Origin: Adiantum capillus-veneris
Taxonomy: Eukaryota; Streptophyta; Polypodiopsida; Polypodiales; Pteridaceae
Assembly (NCBI GenBank): GCA_014529385.2
Contig: CM043944.1
Coordinates: 172,238,740 to 172,302,739 of the forward strand
Direction: 5' to 3'
Length of the DNA stretch: 64,000 nt
This document shows positions 22,232-33,655 of the stretch, piece after piece. Under the pieces are notes generated by a model, which was not told the DNA's origin, did not search any database, and saw only the letters and a program-made list of their open reading frames with translations. Within the stretch, counting starts at the first letter, position 1. Each line of letters begins with the position of its first letter. Position numbers and translations under genes: made by a program.

Positions 22232-22541
22232 TTCACCTTTTTGGAGATGGGGTATCTACTACTAATATTGCCTTTGATATAATCTTCTACATCAAACATC
22301 ATAAGGAATTGCATCTTTCTCTTTATTTATGGCACAAATTTTTTCTATTTTTTCATGTATCTTTCTTGTCTTCTTTTAATTTGTCAAAGAAGACAAGAAA
22401 GATACATGAAAAAATAAGAGATAAAATAGAAAGAATTTGTGCCATAAATCAAGAGAAGATGCAATTTGTTATGATGTTTAATGTAGAAGATTGTATCAAA
22501 GGCAATATTAGCAGTATATACCACATCTCTAAAAAGGTGAA
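22232..22541. repeat. Long foldback: arms ~145 bp, loop ~13 bp
   Basis: The left arm 22,232-22,376 is the near-complete reverse complement of 22,390-22,541, with a short AT-rich loop (TTTAATTTGTCA). Arms begin TTCACCTTTTTGGAGATG and TTCACCTTTTTAGAGATG (right arm read on the minus strand). Mismatches and small indels are roughly one in ten to fifteen bases. A transcript would form one long near-perfect hairpin. It may be a foldback MITE, an inverted duplication of the adjacent decayed ORF, or a young MIRNA-like locus. Confidence 0.9.
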
Positions 22542-22590
22542 AAACAAAAAACAACCAGCTGAACTAAAATAAAAATCTCATAATATAGAC

Positions 22591-22837
22591 CCCGGGGAGA
22601 TCACCTAATAAAAATGTGACCTATCACGTGAGTTCAACAGAAGGGTGTTTAAAGTTCTTGAAACTTACATAAATATATATACAAAAGGGCATTATTTTTT
22701 AAAATTTGAAAAGAACGTACAGATTTTAAAAGAAAAGGGTACATTGTATTCCTAACAAAATTCATAGATAAGGGGTTTTACAAACATGTCTTGAACATAC
22801 GTGATATGGTAGTTTTACACATAGTGAACCCCCCGAG
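22591..22837. mobile_element. MITE copy 2 (~246 bp) with 7-8-bp target duplication
   Basis: The right end TAGTGAACCCCCCGAG (22,822-22,837) matches copy 1. The left end CCCGGGGAGATCACCTA is a mutated version. Internal sequence matches copy 3 at 58,591 in inverse orientation for about 150 bp. The flanks are TATAGAC(C) at 22,584-22,591 and 22,838-22,845; the final C is ambiguous between duplication and element. Confidence 0.9.
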
Positions 22838-22845
22838 TATAGACC

Positions 22846-24040
22846 AAGAAAAATAAAAAAACTCTTATATGACCAAAAAATAAAGAAGCTCTACAAAACA
22901 AAAGAATCTCATGTTTGAGCACAAGGAAACAGCTAGCTCAAAGCCATCCCACACCAAGTGGGGTTTATGGTAAGTGCAAGAAGACAATGTGTGTTGACCC
23001 TTGCTTCAAGGACTACCATGCAAGAGCCTTTGTTGTGGATTTTCTTTTTGATGGTCAGCAAAGGGGGACCATAATCTAGTCACTCAATGGTGACTATATG
23101 GTCAAATCCAGTCTTATGCAAGTGTTTTTATTTGAGTTTGATATGTGTGTCTACCACGCTCCCTTTTCACTCACTCAAAGCTCTCATCCTGTCTTTTGCA
23201 GGAGAGATTGGCAGATGGATTTTATTGATAGTTGTTTTTGGCTATTTTGATGGGTGTTTTTAGGACATAATTGTTGCAAGTGGTCCTCATACTGTAGGTT
23301 TGGATTGACTATGGTGTGGTTATAATGTACAACTTGATCATGGTGTGTTGGTTCTTATGCTTGGACTTATGATTGTTTGGTGGCAATTGCAACATGTACT
23401 TTGTTGTGGTGGGTTGCTTGATTACAAGTACTATGGTGGAAGATGGTCCCGTTTTTTATTTCCTGTACTTTAGAGATTGAATGGTACAAAAAAAATCTCC
23501 ACTTTGTGATTTAAGTTCCTTTTTGTTCTCTTTTTTGTTGCTTATGATGGCAATTCAGAAAGCAGGTGTTGGTCCTCTCTAAGTGTCTTTTGTCACCTTA
23601 TAGCCTTTGTCATGGTTGTGATTGCTACTAGGTATTGGGAACGGGATTCAGCCTATAATCCCAACCTTCTTTGCGAATCTTTCCTTGGATGAATGATTAT
23701 TTGTATCCATGAAAACTCCCTCTTCTCTACTAGGCATCCTAGATAGCCTAAGACATGTGTAGCATGGCAAAAAGTAGCCCAAGTCATAGTATACCCCATG
23801 AGGTGTCTTTGTAGACATAGTTAAAGAATTTTGGAGGAGTTATGAGCCTAGAAAATCCCCCAAAAAGAGAGGCCACGAGTACTTGAGCTGACCTTGAGCT
23901 CCTAGTAATGTCATAAATGATGATAGGAGAGATGCTCTCTCAGGGCTTGTATAAACAGCTCATTTGTACTCATTTCAATGAATTGAATCAATGGATTTTG
24001 TGCCTAAACTCTACTATATTATTATTGTGCAATCATTGTG
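22846..24040. other. No gene seen
   Basis: Unassigned sequence, with no frame of note. Text such as TGGTTGTGATTGC is simple and GT-rich on the plus strand, and it grades into the T-rich array to the right. Confidence 0.35.
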
Positions 24041-25980
24041 TACTTAAGTGTTAATTAGCATGCCATTACCATGTATGGTTCTCTCCCTCATCCTCTTTAA
24101 TCCCATTGCTAGGTGTTGGCAAGTGCTTTCTTATGGTTTTTTCCAAAGTATGGTTCTCACCAAGTTTTTTTTAATGGCTATGAAATGTGCCTTTTTTATG
24201 GTTATGTCAAGATTAACCAAGGGTTTTTTGGTTTTGATAGGTTATGGTGAAGTGGTTATGTTTTGTCGTTTTTTTTTGGGTTATGTTTTGTCAGGTGTTT
24301 AAGTTAGGTTATGTTTTCCTCATTTTCCAAGTATTTTTTTAATCATGTTTTGTTAGTGTTTTATTCATGTTATTTTATCATCATTGACCAGGATATGTTT
24401 TGCCAAGTGTTTTAGTCATGTTTTGTTTTCCTCATTTGCCAGGCATTTTTTTCAGGTTATGTTTTGGCAGGTGTTTTAGTCAGATTATTTTGTCATCATT
24501 CAACATGTTATGTTTTGTTAGGTGTTTTAGTCAGATTATTTTGTCATCGTTCAACATGTTATGTTTTGTTAGGTGTTTTACTCATGCTACATTTTCTTCA
24601 TTTGCGAGGTGCCTTTTTTTGGTTATGTTTTTGTTTTGGTCAGGTTATTTTTTTGTCATTCACCAAGTTATGTTCTCTCAGATGTTTTGGTCATGCTATG
24701 TTTTCTTCATTTGTCAAGTGTTTTTGTCAGGTTATGTTTTTGGCAAGGGTTTTTGTCAGGTTATTTTGTTTCCATTTGCCAAGTTATGTTTTGCTAAATG
24801 TTTTGGTCAAAGTTATATTCTATTCATTTGCAAATTTTTTTTGTCACGTTATGCTTTAGTTAGGTGTTTTTGTCAGGCTACTTTGTCATCATTTGCAACG
24901 TGATGTTTTGTCAGGTTATGGTGAAGTACTCTCCATCGTGTGTTTTCTTTGCTATGTGTTTTTTATCTTTGGCAGATTTTTTCTTTGCCAAAAAAAAATT
25001 TGGTGTCTTTGTTGATGTTTTTTGCATATGGATATCGACTTCGCTAGGTTTTTTGTGGTAAGTGTGCCTTGTCTTCACCTAGTGTTCTTTTTTCTAGATG
25101 TTTTATGCTTATCGCTATAGTCTTTGCTCATTTTTTAATGGTTTGGTAGATTTTTTCTTTCCCTTTTTTTTTTGTATTTTCCATGGTGTGTTTTGCATAT
25201 GGATATTGATTTTGTTAGGTATTTTTTTATAAGTGTGTCCTATCGTTGCCTTGTGTTCTTTTTGCAAGATGTTTTATTCTTATGGTTAAGATCTTTGCCA
25301 TGTTCTTTTTATGGTTTGATAGGATCTGTCTTTGCCAAATGTTTTTTGGTGTCTTTGCCATGGTGTTTTTTGCATATGGATATCGATCTTGCGACGTGTT
25401 TTTTGGTAAGTATTTCCTACCTTTGACATGTTTTCTTTTTGCAAGGAGGTGCTTTGTGGTATCTTTTTGCATATGGAATTTTACTCCTTTAGGTGTTTTT
25501 AGGTTATGCTCTTTGCCATGTGTTTCTTTATCACAATTTCTTAGTTGTTTTCTTCCCCAAGTGTTTTTGGCTTATAATTATGGATTTTAAAAGGCCTACT
25601 AGGTTGATGGATGTGGTCTTTGCAAGGTTTTGGTCATTGTTGGGTGCACAATTATGGTTTTTTCCAACACCTATCTTGGCTAAGTGTTTTTCCTTATGGT
25701 TATAATCTTTGTCGAGTGTTTTTTCTTATGGTAATATGATGTGGTTTTGCATGGTTATGGTCACTTTTTAGTGTGTAGTTATGGTTTTTGCCAGCACTTA
25801 GTCCTTTCTAAGTTTTATAATTATGATTATAGTCTTTGGAAGGTACTTTTTCTTATATGTTCTTTGCCAACCTTGGCATTTTCCAAGTTTTTTTTACTTG
25901 TGGTTATGGTCTTTGCCGTGTGTGTTTTTAATGGTTATGGTAGGTGCTTCTCTATTTTTTATGGCAGGTGGTGGGAGATT
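24040..25980. repeat. T-rich degenerate tandem array
   Basis: About 1.9 kb with strong T/G bias on the plus strand. Units built on TTATGTTTTGTCAGGTGTTTT recur. At 24,481-24,590 the period is 51 bp with near-identity. At 25,018, 25,191, 25,368 and 25,465 a longer unit containing TTTTGCATATGGATATCG recurs at about 175 bp. Because 51 is a multiple of 3, one frame stays open (24,400-24,903) and yields a Cys/Phe-rich repeat; I treat that frame as an artefact. Confidence 0.8.
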
Positions 25981-26408
25981 ACGGTAACCCAGGAAGCACT
26001 TTGTCATAATTTTGTTTTGAAATCTCTAGTGTGGGTATAATCATCAACTCATCGCTTTTCCATGAGCACATGTATATGTCTTATCATGAAAAGGAGTTGC
26101 TTCAAGATTATATTTTTTGTCATCCACGATATAGATTGCTTAGTAATACAATGCTAGTTGTGCAGCTAGAAAAGAGGTTTTTGTGAATAGTGTCTTTCTT
26201 ATTATCAATGAACAATGCAAATACATGGCTTCTTTGTATCCATGAAAATTGGTAAAGAACTGTAGTGCTCATATAGTGCTTGGTATGCTAAATTTTCCTC
26301 ACTTAGTAGTTTCTAATCATATATGCGATTATACCCACAAATTATCAAAAAAATATTTTTTTTTACTAAAATATAGACCTTCTATAAGACTTTTTTAGGC
26401 TATAGCCA
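25981..26408. other. No gene seen; left flank of the 26-kb element
   Basis: AT-rich spacer ending in the target duplication AGCCA at 26,404-26,408. Confidence 0.4.
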
Positions 26409-27414
26409 TGTTAATTGAGTCAATGTCAGTAAACAAAAGCTACTAAACACCAAAGACGTACGGATGCACATCGAAGATCAAAGTGAAGAAGCAGTAAAGA
26501 TTGGAGTTACACATTTATCACACATTTTCTCAAAATGGTCGCGTATTGTAAATTTCCGATTTATTTCAAGACATTGTAATATTTTAATGTGTTATGGGCT
26601 CAATAAGAGTTCCAAGATATAAAGCATAGGTCACTTAGTGTACCTGGGTGGTTGTAGATACAATAAGTGTGGAGCCTCAAAGGTCTTGGATGCTGGACAT
26701 TACACATTTTAGACCTTGGCTAAGGTATAAAAGCCAACTTTGTAAAGTTTTGATTAAGTTTTTGGATAAGAAATACACAGCGTGAGCTAATGGCGCTCAC
26801 TGCTCTCCTTCTCGTGCTTCCTACTCCCTCCCCGGTTGTCACATTGCAAATGTGTTTGCTGCATTACAATTGCAGGTAAGAGCTCTACGCATTGATGTAA
26901 GCAGTTCATAGTATTTTGTAGCTTTTGGCATCGCCGAATTTCATTATAATTAAGAATTTACACTTTCAAATCAAAAACTAAGCATAGGCAGGGTATTGGG
27001 GCATCATTGCTAAGCATATAGATACATTCTGGGTCGAAAACGACTACGTCAAAAATCCATTGTTGTTAATAATCGCGATTTTGGAACTTGACCTAAAGTG
27101 GAGTTTGAGAACATAATCATGTGTTCTTAGGTCTTATAAACTTGTCCTAGAAGTTTCATTACGTTTGGATATTATCTGATGCTGTAACGGATGTGATTTG
27201 TTTACCGATGAGCGATTGGCTTTTGGTGATTTCAGTCACTTTAGTGTAGCCTGAGTTAGATGCGAGTTGCTAGTTGTTTTCTGAGAGATTGAAAACCTCT
27301 TGTAGCCTCTATGCACTAGTCAAGTCAGCTTTGTCCCATGGTTTGACAAATTAATCGTGGTTCTCGCTAATACTGTAATAAGATAGGATGGTGAGGTTAG
27401 ACATGCGTCCCACA
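26409..27414 (+). repeat. 5' LTR of the 26-kb element
   Basis: 1006 bp, starts TGTTAATTGAGTC and ends GCGTCCCACA. The TATA box TATAAAA is at 26,726-26,732 in the context GGCTAAGGTATAAAAG. A candidate splice donor GCAGGTAAGAG lies near 26,874. One half-palindrome GTTAATAATCGCGATT (27,065-27,080) matches the leader palindromes. Confidence 0.95.
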
Positions 27415-27415
27415 T

Positions 27416-27433
27416 TTGGCACCTTTGCCGAGG
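27416..27433 (+). promoter_or_regulatory. Primer-binding site, tRNA-Asp-like
   Basis: TGGCACCTTTGCCGAGGA begins one to two bases after the LTR end. It agrees at about 15 of 18 positions with the complement of plant tRNA-Asp 3' ends (TGGCGCCGTTGCCGGGGA), a primer used by many plant LTR elements. The tRNA match is from memory of the tRNA sequence. Confidence 0.7.
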
Positions 27434-30106
27434 ACGAGTAGACCTAAACTAGGGGAAACATGAGCGTCTCATGTAGTTGTCCATTAACTTCCTCTAGGTT
27501 CACGCGGAGTTAAACTTTCTCTTTAAAACCTCATAGCTTAAGATTGTCGTCTTTTGCTATGTAGAGGTAGCTTGGAAGTAATCGTACTTGCTGAGTACCT
27601 TTAGGATTGTAGGATTGTAGATTTAGATTAAAATTTGGAAAATGATTGAAAGGCGAGACAAGTCTTAAGATCAAGGCTCTAAAAACCGTAAAAAACAAGA
27701 AAAAACTAGTGTTTGTGGACACTTTCCACAATCCCTTTGCATGAGAATCTAGGAGTAGGGTAACTAGGATCCGAGGTGGATTTCAAAACATTGCTCTCTC
27801 TGAAAGAATCAAGTGTGAGTTGTTATTGGAAGTTGCAAAATTTCAGGTCTACCGCTAGAAATAGCACAAAAAGACTCCAAGCCACTCAATCCGATTGAAG
27901 AAAAAGCTTAAAAGTTATATGAACCAGTGGGTTCATACCATTGACTCATTACATGTGTACAAACAACTTTTATAAAGGCACAAAAGATTTGGATCACCAA
28001 ACTGGCAAAAAACTAGGTAAAACTAAAGTTTGTATTGACTTTTTGAAACTTGAGTCTAAATTGGGGAAAAATTTATCCAAATTTGATTTGTAGGATTATA
28101 TTGATGTGATAAACATGTGTACATGATCACTTGACCATAAAGATGTAAAAAGTTGTAAGGTGTAAATAATCGCAATTATTTACATCTACCCCATTTTTCA
28201 ACTTTTTTGACCAGGTCATCATACCACTAGTTTTACCATGTTGTTATAAGCCCACAAATAAAATTTGGTAAGATTTGGATCATTGGATTGAAAATTGTGT
28301 CCAATTTTGCAAAGTCAGCCTGCGGATAGAAAACTAATGACCATTTGATCAAAAGTTGTCCAAACTTTATGAAACTTGTCTAGAGACCTTAACTTGAGGT
28401 GCTTAACAGATCTATGTCAAGATTGGAACAAGAACTTGCAAGAAATTAGCAGAAGTAAATAATCACGATTATTAACATCTACTCTAAAAATTGACAATCT
28501 TGCATATTTGGGCATACCATAAGGTCAAGCACATCAAGTAGACCTCAGAAATCTATTTTGGTGAAATTTGGATCACAAAAGTGAGACTTAAGCCAAATTC
28601 TTGAAATCAAAGTCTGGGACACGAAACAGTTGATAAACTTGATGAATCTTGTCCAAATTAAGTTTTAACTTGATCCAGAGACTCAAAATAGATCATAAAA
28701 AGATTGCTTAGGGAAAAAATTGAAAAAATTGAAAAAATTATTCATTTTAGGTCAAAAGTTATTAATCACAATTATTAACTTTTGGCTCAAAAATGATCAA
28801 GGTTAATACCATAGACTCTAAGCATGATTGCAAACATCTTTTGTGATGGCTCATGAAGTTTGGATTACAAAACAGGCTAAAAACTTGGTAAAAATTGAAA
28901 TTTGTACTTACTGTCGAGAAATTGAGTCTGACTTGATGAATATTGTTCAAATTAAGTTCTGACTTGATTCATAGGCTCAAAATAGATCATAAAAAGACTG
29001 TCTAGGGAAAAAGTTGAAAAAATTATTCATTTTAGGTCAAAAGTTAATAATCACAATTATTAACCTTTGGCTCAAAACTGATCAAGGTTGATAGCATAGA
29101 CTCTAAGCATGATTTCAAACATCTTTTGTGAAGGTTTATGAAGATTGGATCACAAAACAGACCAAAACCTTGATAAAAACTGAAATATGTACTAAATGTC
29201 AAGAACTTGAGTATAACTTGGTAAATCTTGTTCAAATTCAATGAAACTTGACTCATAGGCTTATATGATGTGTTAAACAAGTGTACATGCTCAGATGACC
29301 AAAAATCACCAAAAGTAATTAATCACGATTATTTACTTTTGAGGGGAAAAAAAGGTCACAAAAAAAAAACCCTGTAGTAAATAATCGCGATTATTTACAT
29401 TTTCTCCAGAATTGAGAAATTTGGCACAACTGAATATACCATAGAGTCAAGCACATCAAGTAGACTCCACAAATCAAATTTGATGAAATTTGGATCACAA
29501 AATTGAGACTTAAACCAAATTCTTGGAATTAGAGTCTACGGACACTGAACAGTTGATAGCTTGGACAAATCTTGATCAAACTCAACCAAAATTGTCCAGA
29601 GACCACAACAAGGTAATTACTTGTCAAAACAAGTCTAAAAATTATAGAAACTAAGAAAAGTAAATAATCGATATTATTTAGTAAGTTTTGAGTCCCAGAA
29701 ACAAGATTTTGAACTTTTGAGCTTGTACAGTGCTAGAACAACATAATACAAGGCCACTGGTCAATTTTGGGTTCCATCAAATCCAAATTGGTACCTATTA
29801 ACTCAGTTTCAAGTTGCAGATTAGTCCTTTAGCTCCTTGAAAGGATAGAATTTGGAAATCTCAATTACGACTCACTTAGCTCAGGTTGAAGAACCGGGTT
29901 GCAAGCAAAGAATTGGGAGCTTGACAAGAGCTGAAATCAACTCAAGTGGAAAAAACGGATAACAATCTAATCTGCAGGATAGGTTATTCAAGGCCTAGAT
30001 TCTCATCATTTCAAAGGTTGCAATCAATTCTGACACTTTCGAGCTAGAGTTAATCAACTCTTGTGAGTTTAAGAGAAATCAACTGCCAAAATCAGAACCA
30101 GTCAAC
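27434..30106 (+). promoter_or_regulatory. Long untranslated leader with recurring palindromes
   Basis: About 2.7 kb of AT-rich sequence without long frames. It contains at least seven versions of one palindrome around AATCGCGATTATT, at 28,162-28,183, 28,454-28,476, 28,753-28,785, 29,038-29,070, 29,309-29,343, 29,377-29,398 and 29,660-29,681. The copy at 29,377 is perfect over 22 bp (core TAAATAATCGCGATTATTTA). Sequence between palindromes is itself loosely repeated (for example, two ~270-bp blocks starting near 28,690 and 28,975). Position between primer site and Gag is where packaging and dimerisation signals lie in retroelements. Confidence 0.85.
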
Positions 30107-30439
30107 ATGGACTCATCTCGAGCTGAGAGTTCAAGTATAGTGGAGCAAACGAGTAGCAGTGGTAACACAAGTACAAGTGCAACAGAGCAAATTTTACAGC
30201 TTTATGGCTACAATGGAGATAAAGTTTTGTATACAGATTCAAAAGGCCATAGATACTTGATGAACAACAAAAGCAGCACAGGAGCCAAGATCCTATTGAT
30301 CAGAGTGAAGCTAGATTTAGAGAACTCCCAGATGTTCATAGACTTCACTGGAGCCAGGTATTGCAAGCTCAAAGATGAAGTGCAGATAGAGGTGCAAAAA
30401 ATCAACCCAAGTGTTTATTTAGAAATCTGCACAAGCTAG
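30107..30439 (+). CDS. Gag-like protein, N-terminal segment
   Basis: Start ATG at 30,107 follows the leader. The N-terminal 30 residues are Ser/Thr-rich, followed by YGYNGDKVLYTDSKGHRYLM and then a second similar unit QMFIDFTGARYCKLKDEVQI. Both fit a pattern [YF]-x-D-x2-G-x2-Y (residues about 42-50 and 77-85). The frame stops after 110 codons. Similar units recur downstream near 30,482, 31,168 and 31,415, so this was probably one longer repeat protein, now broken. I do not recognise the family. Placement after the leader of an LTR element suggests Gag. Confidence 0.5.
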   Translation: MDSSRAESSSIVEQTSSSGNTSTSATEQILQLYGYNGDKVLYTDSKGHRYLMNNKSSTGAKILLIRVKLDLENSQMFIDFTGARYCKLKDEVQIEVQKINPSVYLEICTS

Positions 30440-30479
30440 CAAAACATACAGTTAGTGCATATGCAATCAGGGTCATTGT

Positions 30480-31010
30480 ACATGGACTACACTGGTCATA
30501 TCTAATCAAGAACCAAAAATAAAAGATCCAACAGATCAACCAATTGAAGCCAATCTAATTGGAGAACCAAGCCAAAGACGGTACAAAGGTCAAGATGGAG
30601 CAGTCTACAGCTTGATGCTCAATGTTTTAAAAGAAAATACCGACAACTTGGCAAGCACAAAAATTGAAACTTCTCAGGTAGAGCTTGACATGACAGAGCC
30701 AATTGAAATACCACCAATCATGGTGTATTGCTCAGATTGTGGACAAAAAGGTGGACATTTTTCTGAAGATTGTCCAAGAAACCCAGACAACAAGGACATA
30801 TCAACCGCCAAGCAAGGTACAAAGAAAATTGGAAATGCAAATCTAGATGTACGTACATTTAACTTGTCACTTTTAATGCAATCGGATGATTCTACATTAC
30901 CATTAGAAGCATCGGTAAAAACACTGCAAGTACAAAATCAGCATAAAGATGCACAGGCACCTGAAAAGCTTAAAATTGATTCTTTGAACAAAAAAATCCT
31001 TGCATGAATT
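30480..31010 (+). pseudogene. Gag-like protein, module 1 and zinc-knuckle-like motif
   Basis: Reads LYMDYTGHI, then (other frame) IEANLIGEPSQRRYKGQDGA and VYSLMLNVLKE, then CSDCGQKGGHFSEDC near 30,730-30,774. The latter resembles a nucleocapsid knuckle but has five residues between the second Cys and His (CX2CX5HX4C) instead of four, so zinc binding is uncertain. The open part runs 30,612-31,007. The knuckle-like motif supports a Gag assignment. Confidence 0.5.
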
Positions 31011-31149
31011 TAGTAAAGGTGTCGAGATATCACCAAAGGATGAAAATACTGTTAGGTTTACAAATGATTTAACATCCACTACCACAAGTGTGCACTCATT
31101 CATGAGTCTAAGGGACACATCAGACAGAATGATGTTAGTTTGTATGGTA

Positions 31150-32000
31150 CACATAATTCATATGCACACTATGTAGACCAAAAAGGGCAACTATACAAAA
31201 AGGATCAACGAGTGTTTGAATGGCCCACATACTAGCTCATAGAAGTGCGTCTAGTGATAGATCAGAAAGGATGGTTCATTTTAGAGGACATAATCTATTA
31301 TAGCCCATCCTCTCTAGAGCTTAATGATATTACCCGAGTGAACCCAAAAATCTGTTCAAAGCCAAATTCCCCTCCATTAGAAATCAAGCTTTGATGTTGT
31401 GACCAAACGAGCATATACTTTGACCAAAATGGTCGTAGATATAGACAAGAGTCTAGCATCTATGATGCCTTGGGTCGTGAAACCACATAAGCTCATATCA
31501 TAGGAGACCCATGGGATAGACAATATCAGGGCAAAGATAATGCTATCTACAGCTTGACTTGGGGAATAATTTCTCTTGTTTCACACAGATACATAGGAAA
31601 CTATGCAGAAGGTTTACAGATGCCAAACATCAACAATGCTACCCAAAGTGTACCTTCACAATATCAAAAGGTGAGACTCAACCAGAGCCAAACAGTTTTG
31701 AGCTCTCAAAATGAATCACGCTATAGTGATCACGCTAGGAAGGGGGGAGCTGCAAATTCATCAAGCTCAACTCTAGTACTAGAAAATGCTACACCAGTTA
31801 GAAGCCCAAGAACTGCTAGCCAGCAGACCCCTTCAAAGCAGAAACCATTGAAACATCATTTGGTTGTTGGAAGTTTTCCATTGACCCAGAAACCATCAAA
31901 ATCTACAAAAAAATTCTTCTATGAAGATCATCAGAGACAAAAGTTTTAGTTGACCTCCACAAGTCAAAGTCAAAAGCCAAAAAATCCCATAGAGTTCAAA
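31150..32000 (+). pseudogene. Gag-like protein, duplicated module 2
   Basis: Text here repeats module 1: HYVDQKGQLYKKDQRVFEW, then IYFDQNGRRYRQESSIYDAL, then AHIIGDPWDRQYQGKDNAIY and SLTWGIISLV. Compare IEANLIGEPSQRRYKGQDGA in module 1. The spacing between modules is about 930 bp. Then comes a Ser/Gln-rich linker (31,554-31,949). Stops and frame changes break it. Confidence 0.5.
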
Positions 32001-32117
32001 AAGTTGCATGAGACCAAGCTCGTGTATGCATATTGAGATGCAAATGGCAATGATTCTCAGAAGGTTCATGACCTTGTACAAGCCCCTATAGATGCTAAAC
32101 CTTAAATCAAGGACTAT

Positions 32118-33490
32118 TTGAAGATGATGCAAAGCCTCAAGCTTCCAGAACAGGTGACAAAAAAGTCAAAATCAATGAAAGTTAAAGTCCAAAAGGCTAC
32201 ACAAAGGTCACCACCAAAATTTTCTCTGAAGAAACAGATTCTTCCAGACAGTACAATGGACCTTTTAAGGTCAAAGGTTACTCAAATGCAGGAGGACAAT
32301 GCTCAACAATTGCAAAAAAGTGCAGTATCATACTCATACGAGTCAACGTCAACAGAAGCAGGTGATCAAAGCAAAGCCAATGTAGAAAAAGTTCAACCCA
32401 CGGACGCCACCACAAAAACACTCAATACAAAAAGAAATTCTGAGAAGATCAAGTGCAACCTCGTTGGTGAGAATGAAGAAAATTTGTCAAACAAAGTAAA
32501 GCTAGATTTTCATCTAGATCGGAACCTCATGTCCTTCCGCACTTCGAAAAGATGTGGTCAGCCACAACTAGAAGATGCTTCTGAATTTGTGAGAATATCA
32601 AGAAACAAACGAGCAGAATGCTGGGGAATCATCTCCATCACCATTGAAGTAAGTTCACAGATCATCATAGTTCAATTCTACGCGATCACAACAAAAGATA
32701 TGCCAGACGGCATCATAATGGGAATGCCAATAGCCCAGAATATGTTAGAGATACAGAATGAAAACAGGATGCAGTCATCAAAGACAACAAAGAATGAAGA
32801 CCAAGACTGGTCACCTGCAAATGACAGTACAAGGTCCTCAAGCACAATTAAAATGGAGACTGATGCCAAAGCAAAGCATATTGAAGATGATTCATCTCCA
32901 TCAAACAGAACTTCAAAAGAGCTAGAAGCAGATCAAGCAACAACAACTGCAAATCAAACAGAGTGAAGGGCAAACACAATATCTATTGAGCAAAGAATAC
33001 CATCAAAGCCAAAAGTTAAAAAGAACAGGGTTGCAAGAAACCAAGAAGCAATAGGAAGTCCAAAGATCAATCACTCATTGCCAGCTAAATCAGCTGATGT
33101 AAGTCAAATTATAAAACAGAGTCTCAAGCCACCCGCCATAGAGACACAGCTAGATCAAGATGAGACCATGGCAAAATCAAGACAAATCTTCAATAGAACC
33201 AAAAATGCCAGATTCAGAGTTGCAAAAGTCACAAGGATCGAAGACAAATCTAGACAAATTTTATAGACAAAGGTAAAGCTAAAGGGGATCTTCCATCTGC
33301 AATTAGCAAAGAAGGTGTGACAACATATGCCTCTACATCAAAACACCCTCATGGATCAGCTTGTTCAAGCAAGTCAAGCTTTCAAAACTTCAGGTCAATT
33401 GCTGACCCAACTAAAACCTCAATGGAGACACCCGAAAAAGCAAAGGTATATCAGCCAAAGTACTCAATAAAGCAATGAAAAGTTAAGCAA
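32118..33490 (+). CDS. Gag/Pro-like C-terminal ORF, Lys/Ser-rich
   Basis: Open for 282 codons (32,118-32,966) and, after a TGA, continues to about 33,490 (62-codon frame 33,078-33,266, then KAKVYQPKYSIKQ). Composition is Lys/Ser/Thr-rich with low order. One ordered patch, WGIISITIEVSSQ...IVQFYAITTKDMPDGIIMGMPI (around 32,622-32,745), resembles the last strands of a retropepsin before ILG-x-P. The catalytic D-T/S-G motif is not seen, so protease is only a possibility. Function otherwise unknown. Confidence 0.4.
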
Positions 33491-33655
33491 GTGTTCGTTC
33501 CGAGCTGTTTAATCGAAGTCAATGATCCAATTTGGATTAAAGACGGGAAATCAGCACAGAAAGACAAACAAATGGGATGGATAACATCACACTGGAGCTT
33601 AAAGGCATTAGGAAAAATAAGAACCCTCTAGGGGCCCTTTGGGATTAAGGTTAAT

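Noticed and set aside
20841-22837. A single composite transposon bounded by the two MITEs
   Set aside because: Each MITE has both of its own ends and its own target duplication, so they are independent insertions.
24400-24903. 167-codon Cys/Phe-rich ORF
   Set aside because: Low-complexity translation of a tandem array with a period divisible by three. No start context or domain.
32640-32750. Intact retropepsin in the 26-kb element
   Set aside because: Only the last strands look protease-like, and the catalytic Asp motif is not visible. Kept as a low-confidence remark.
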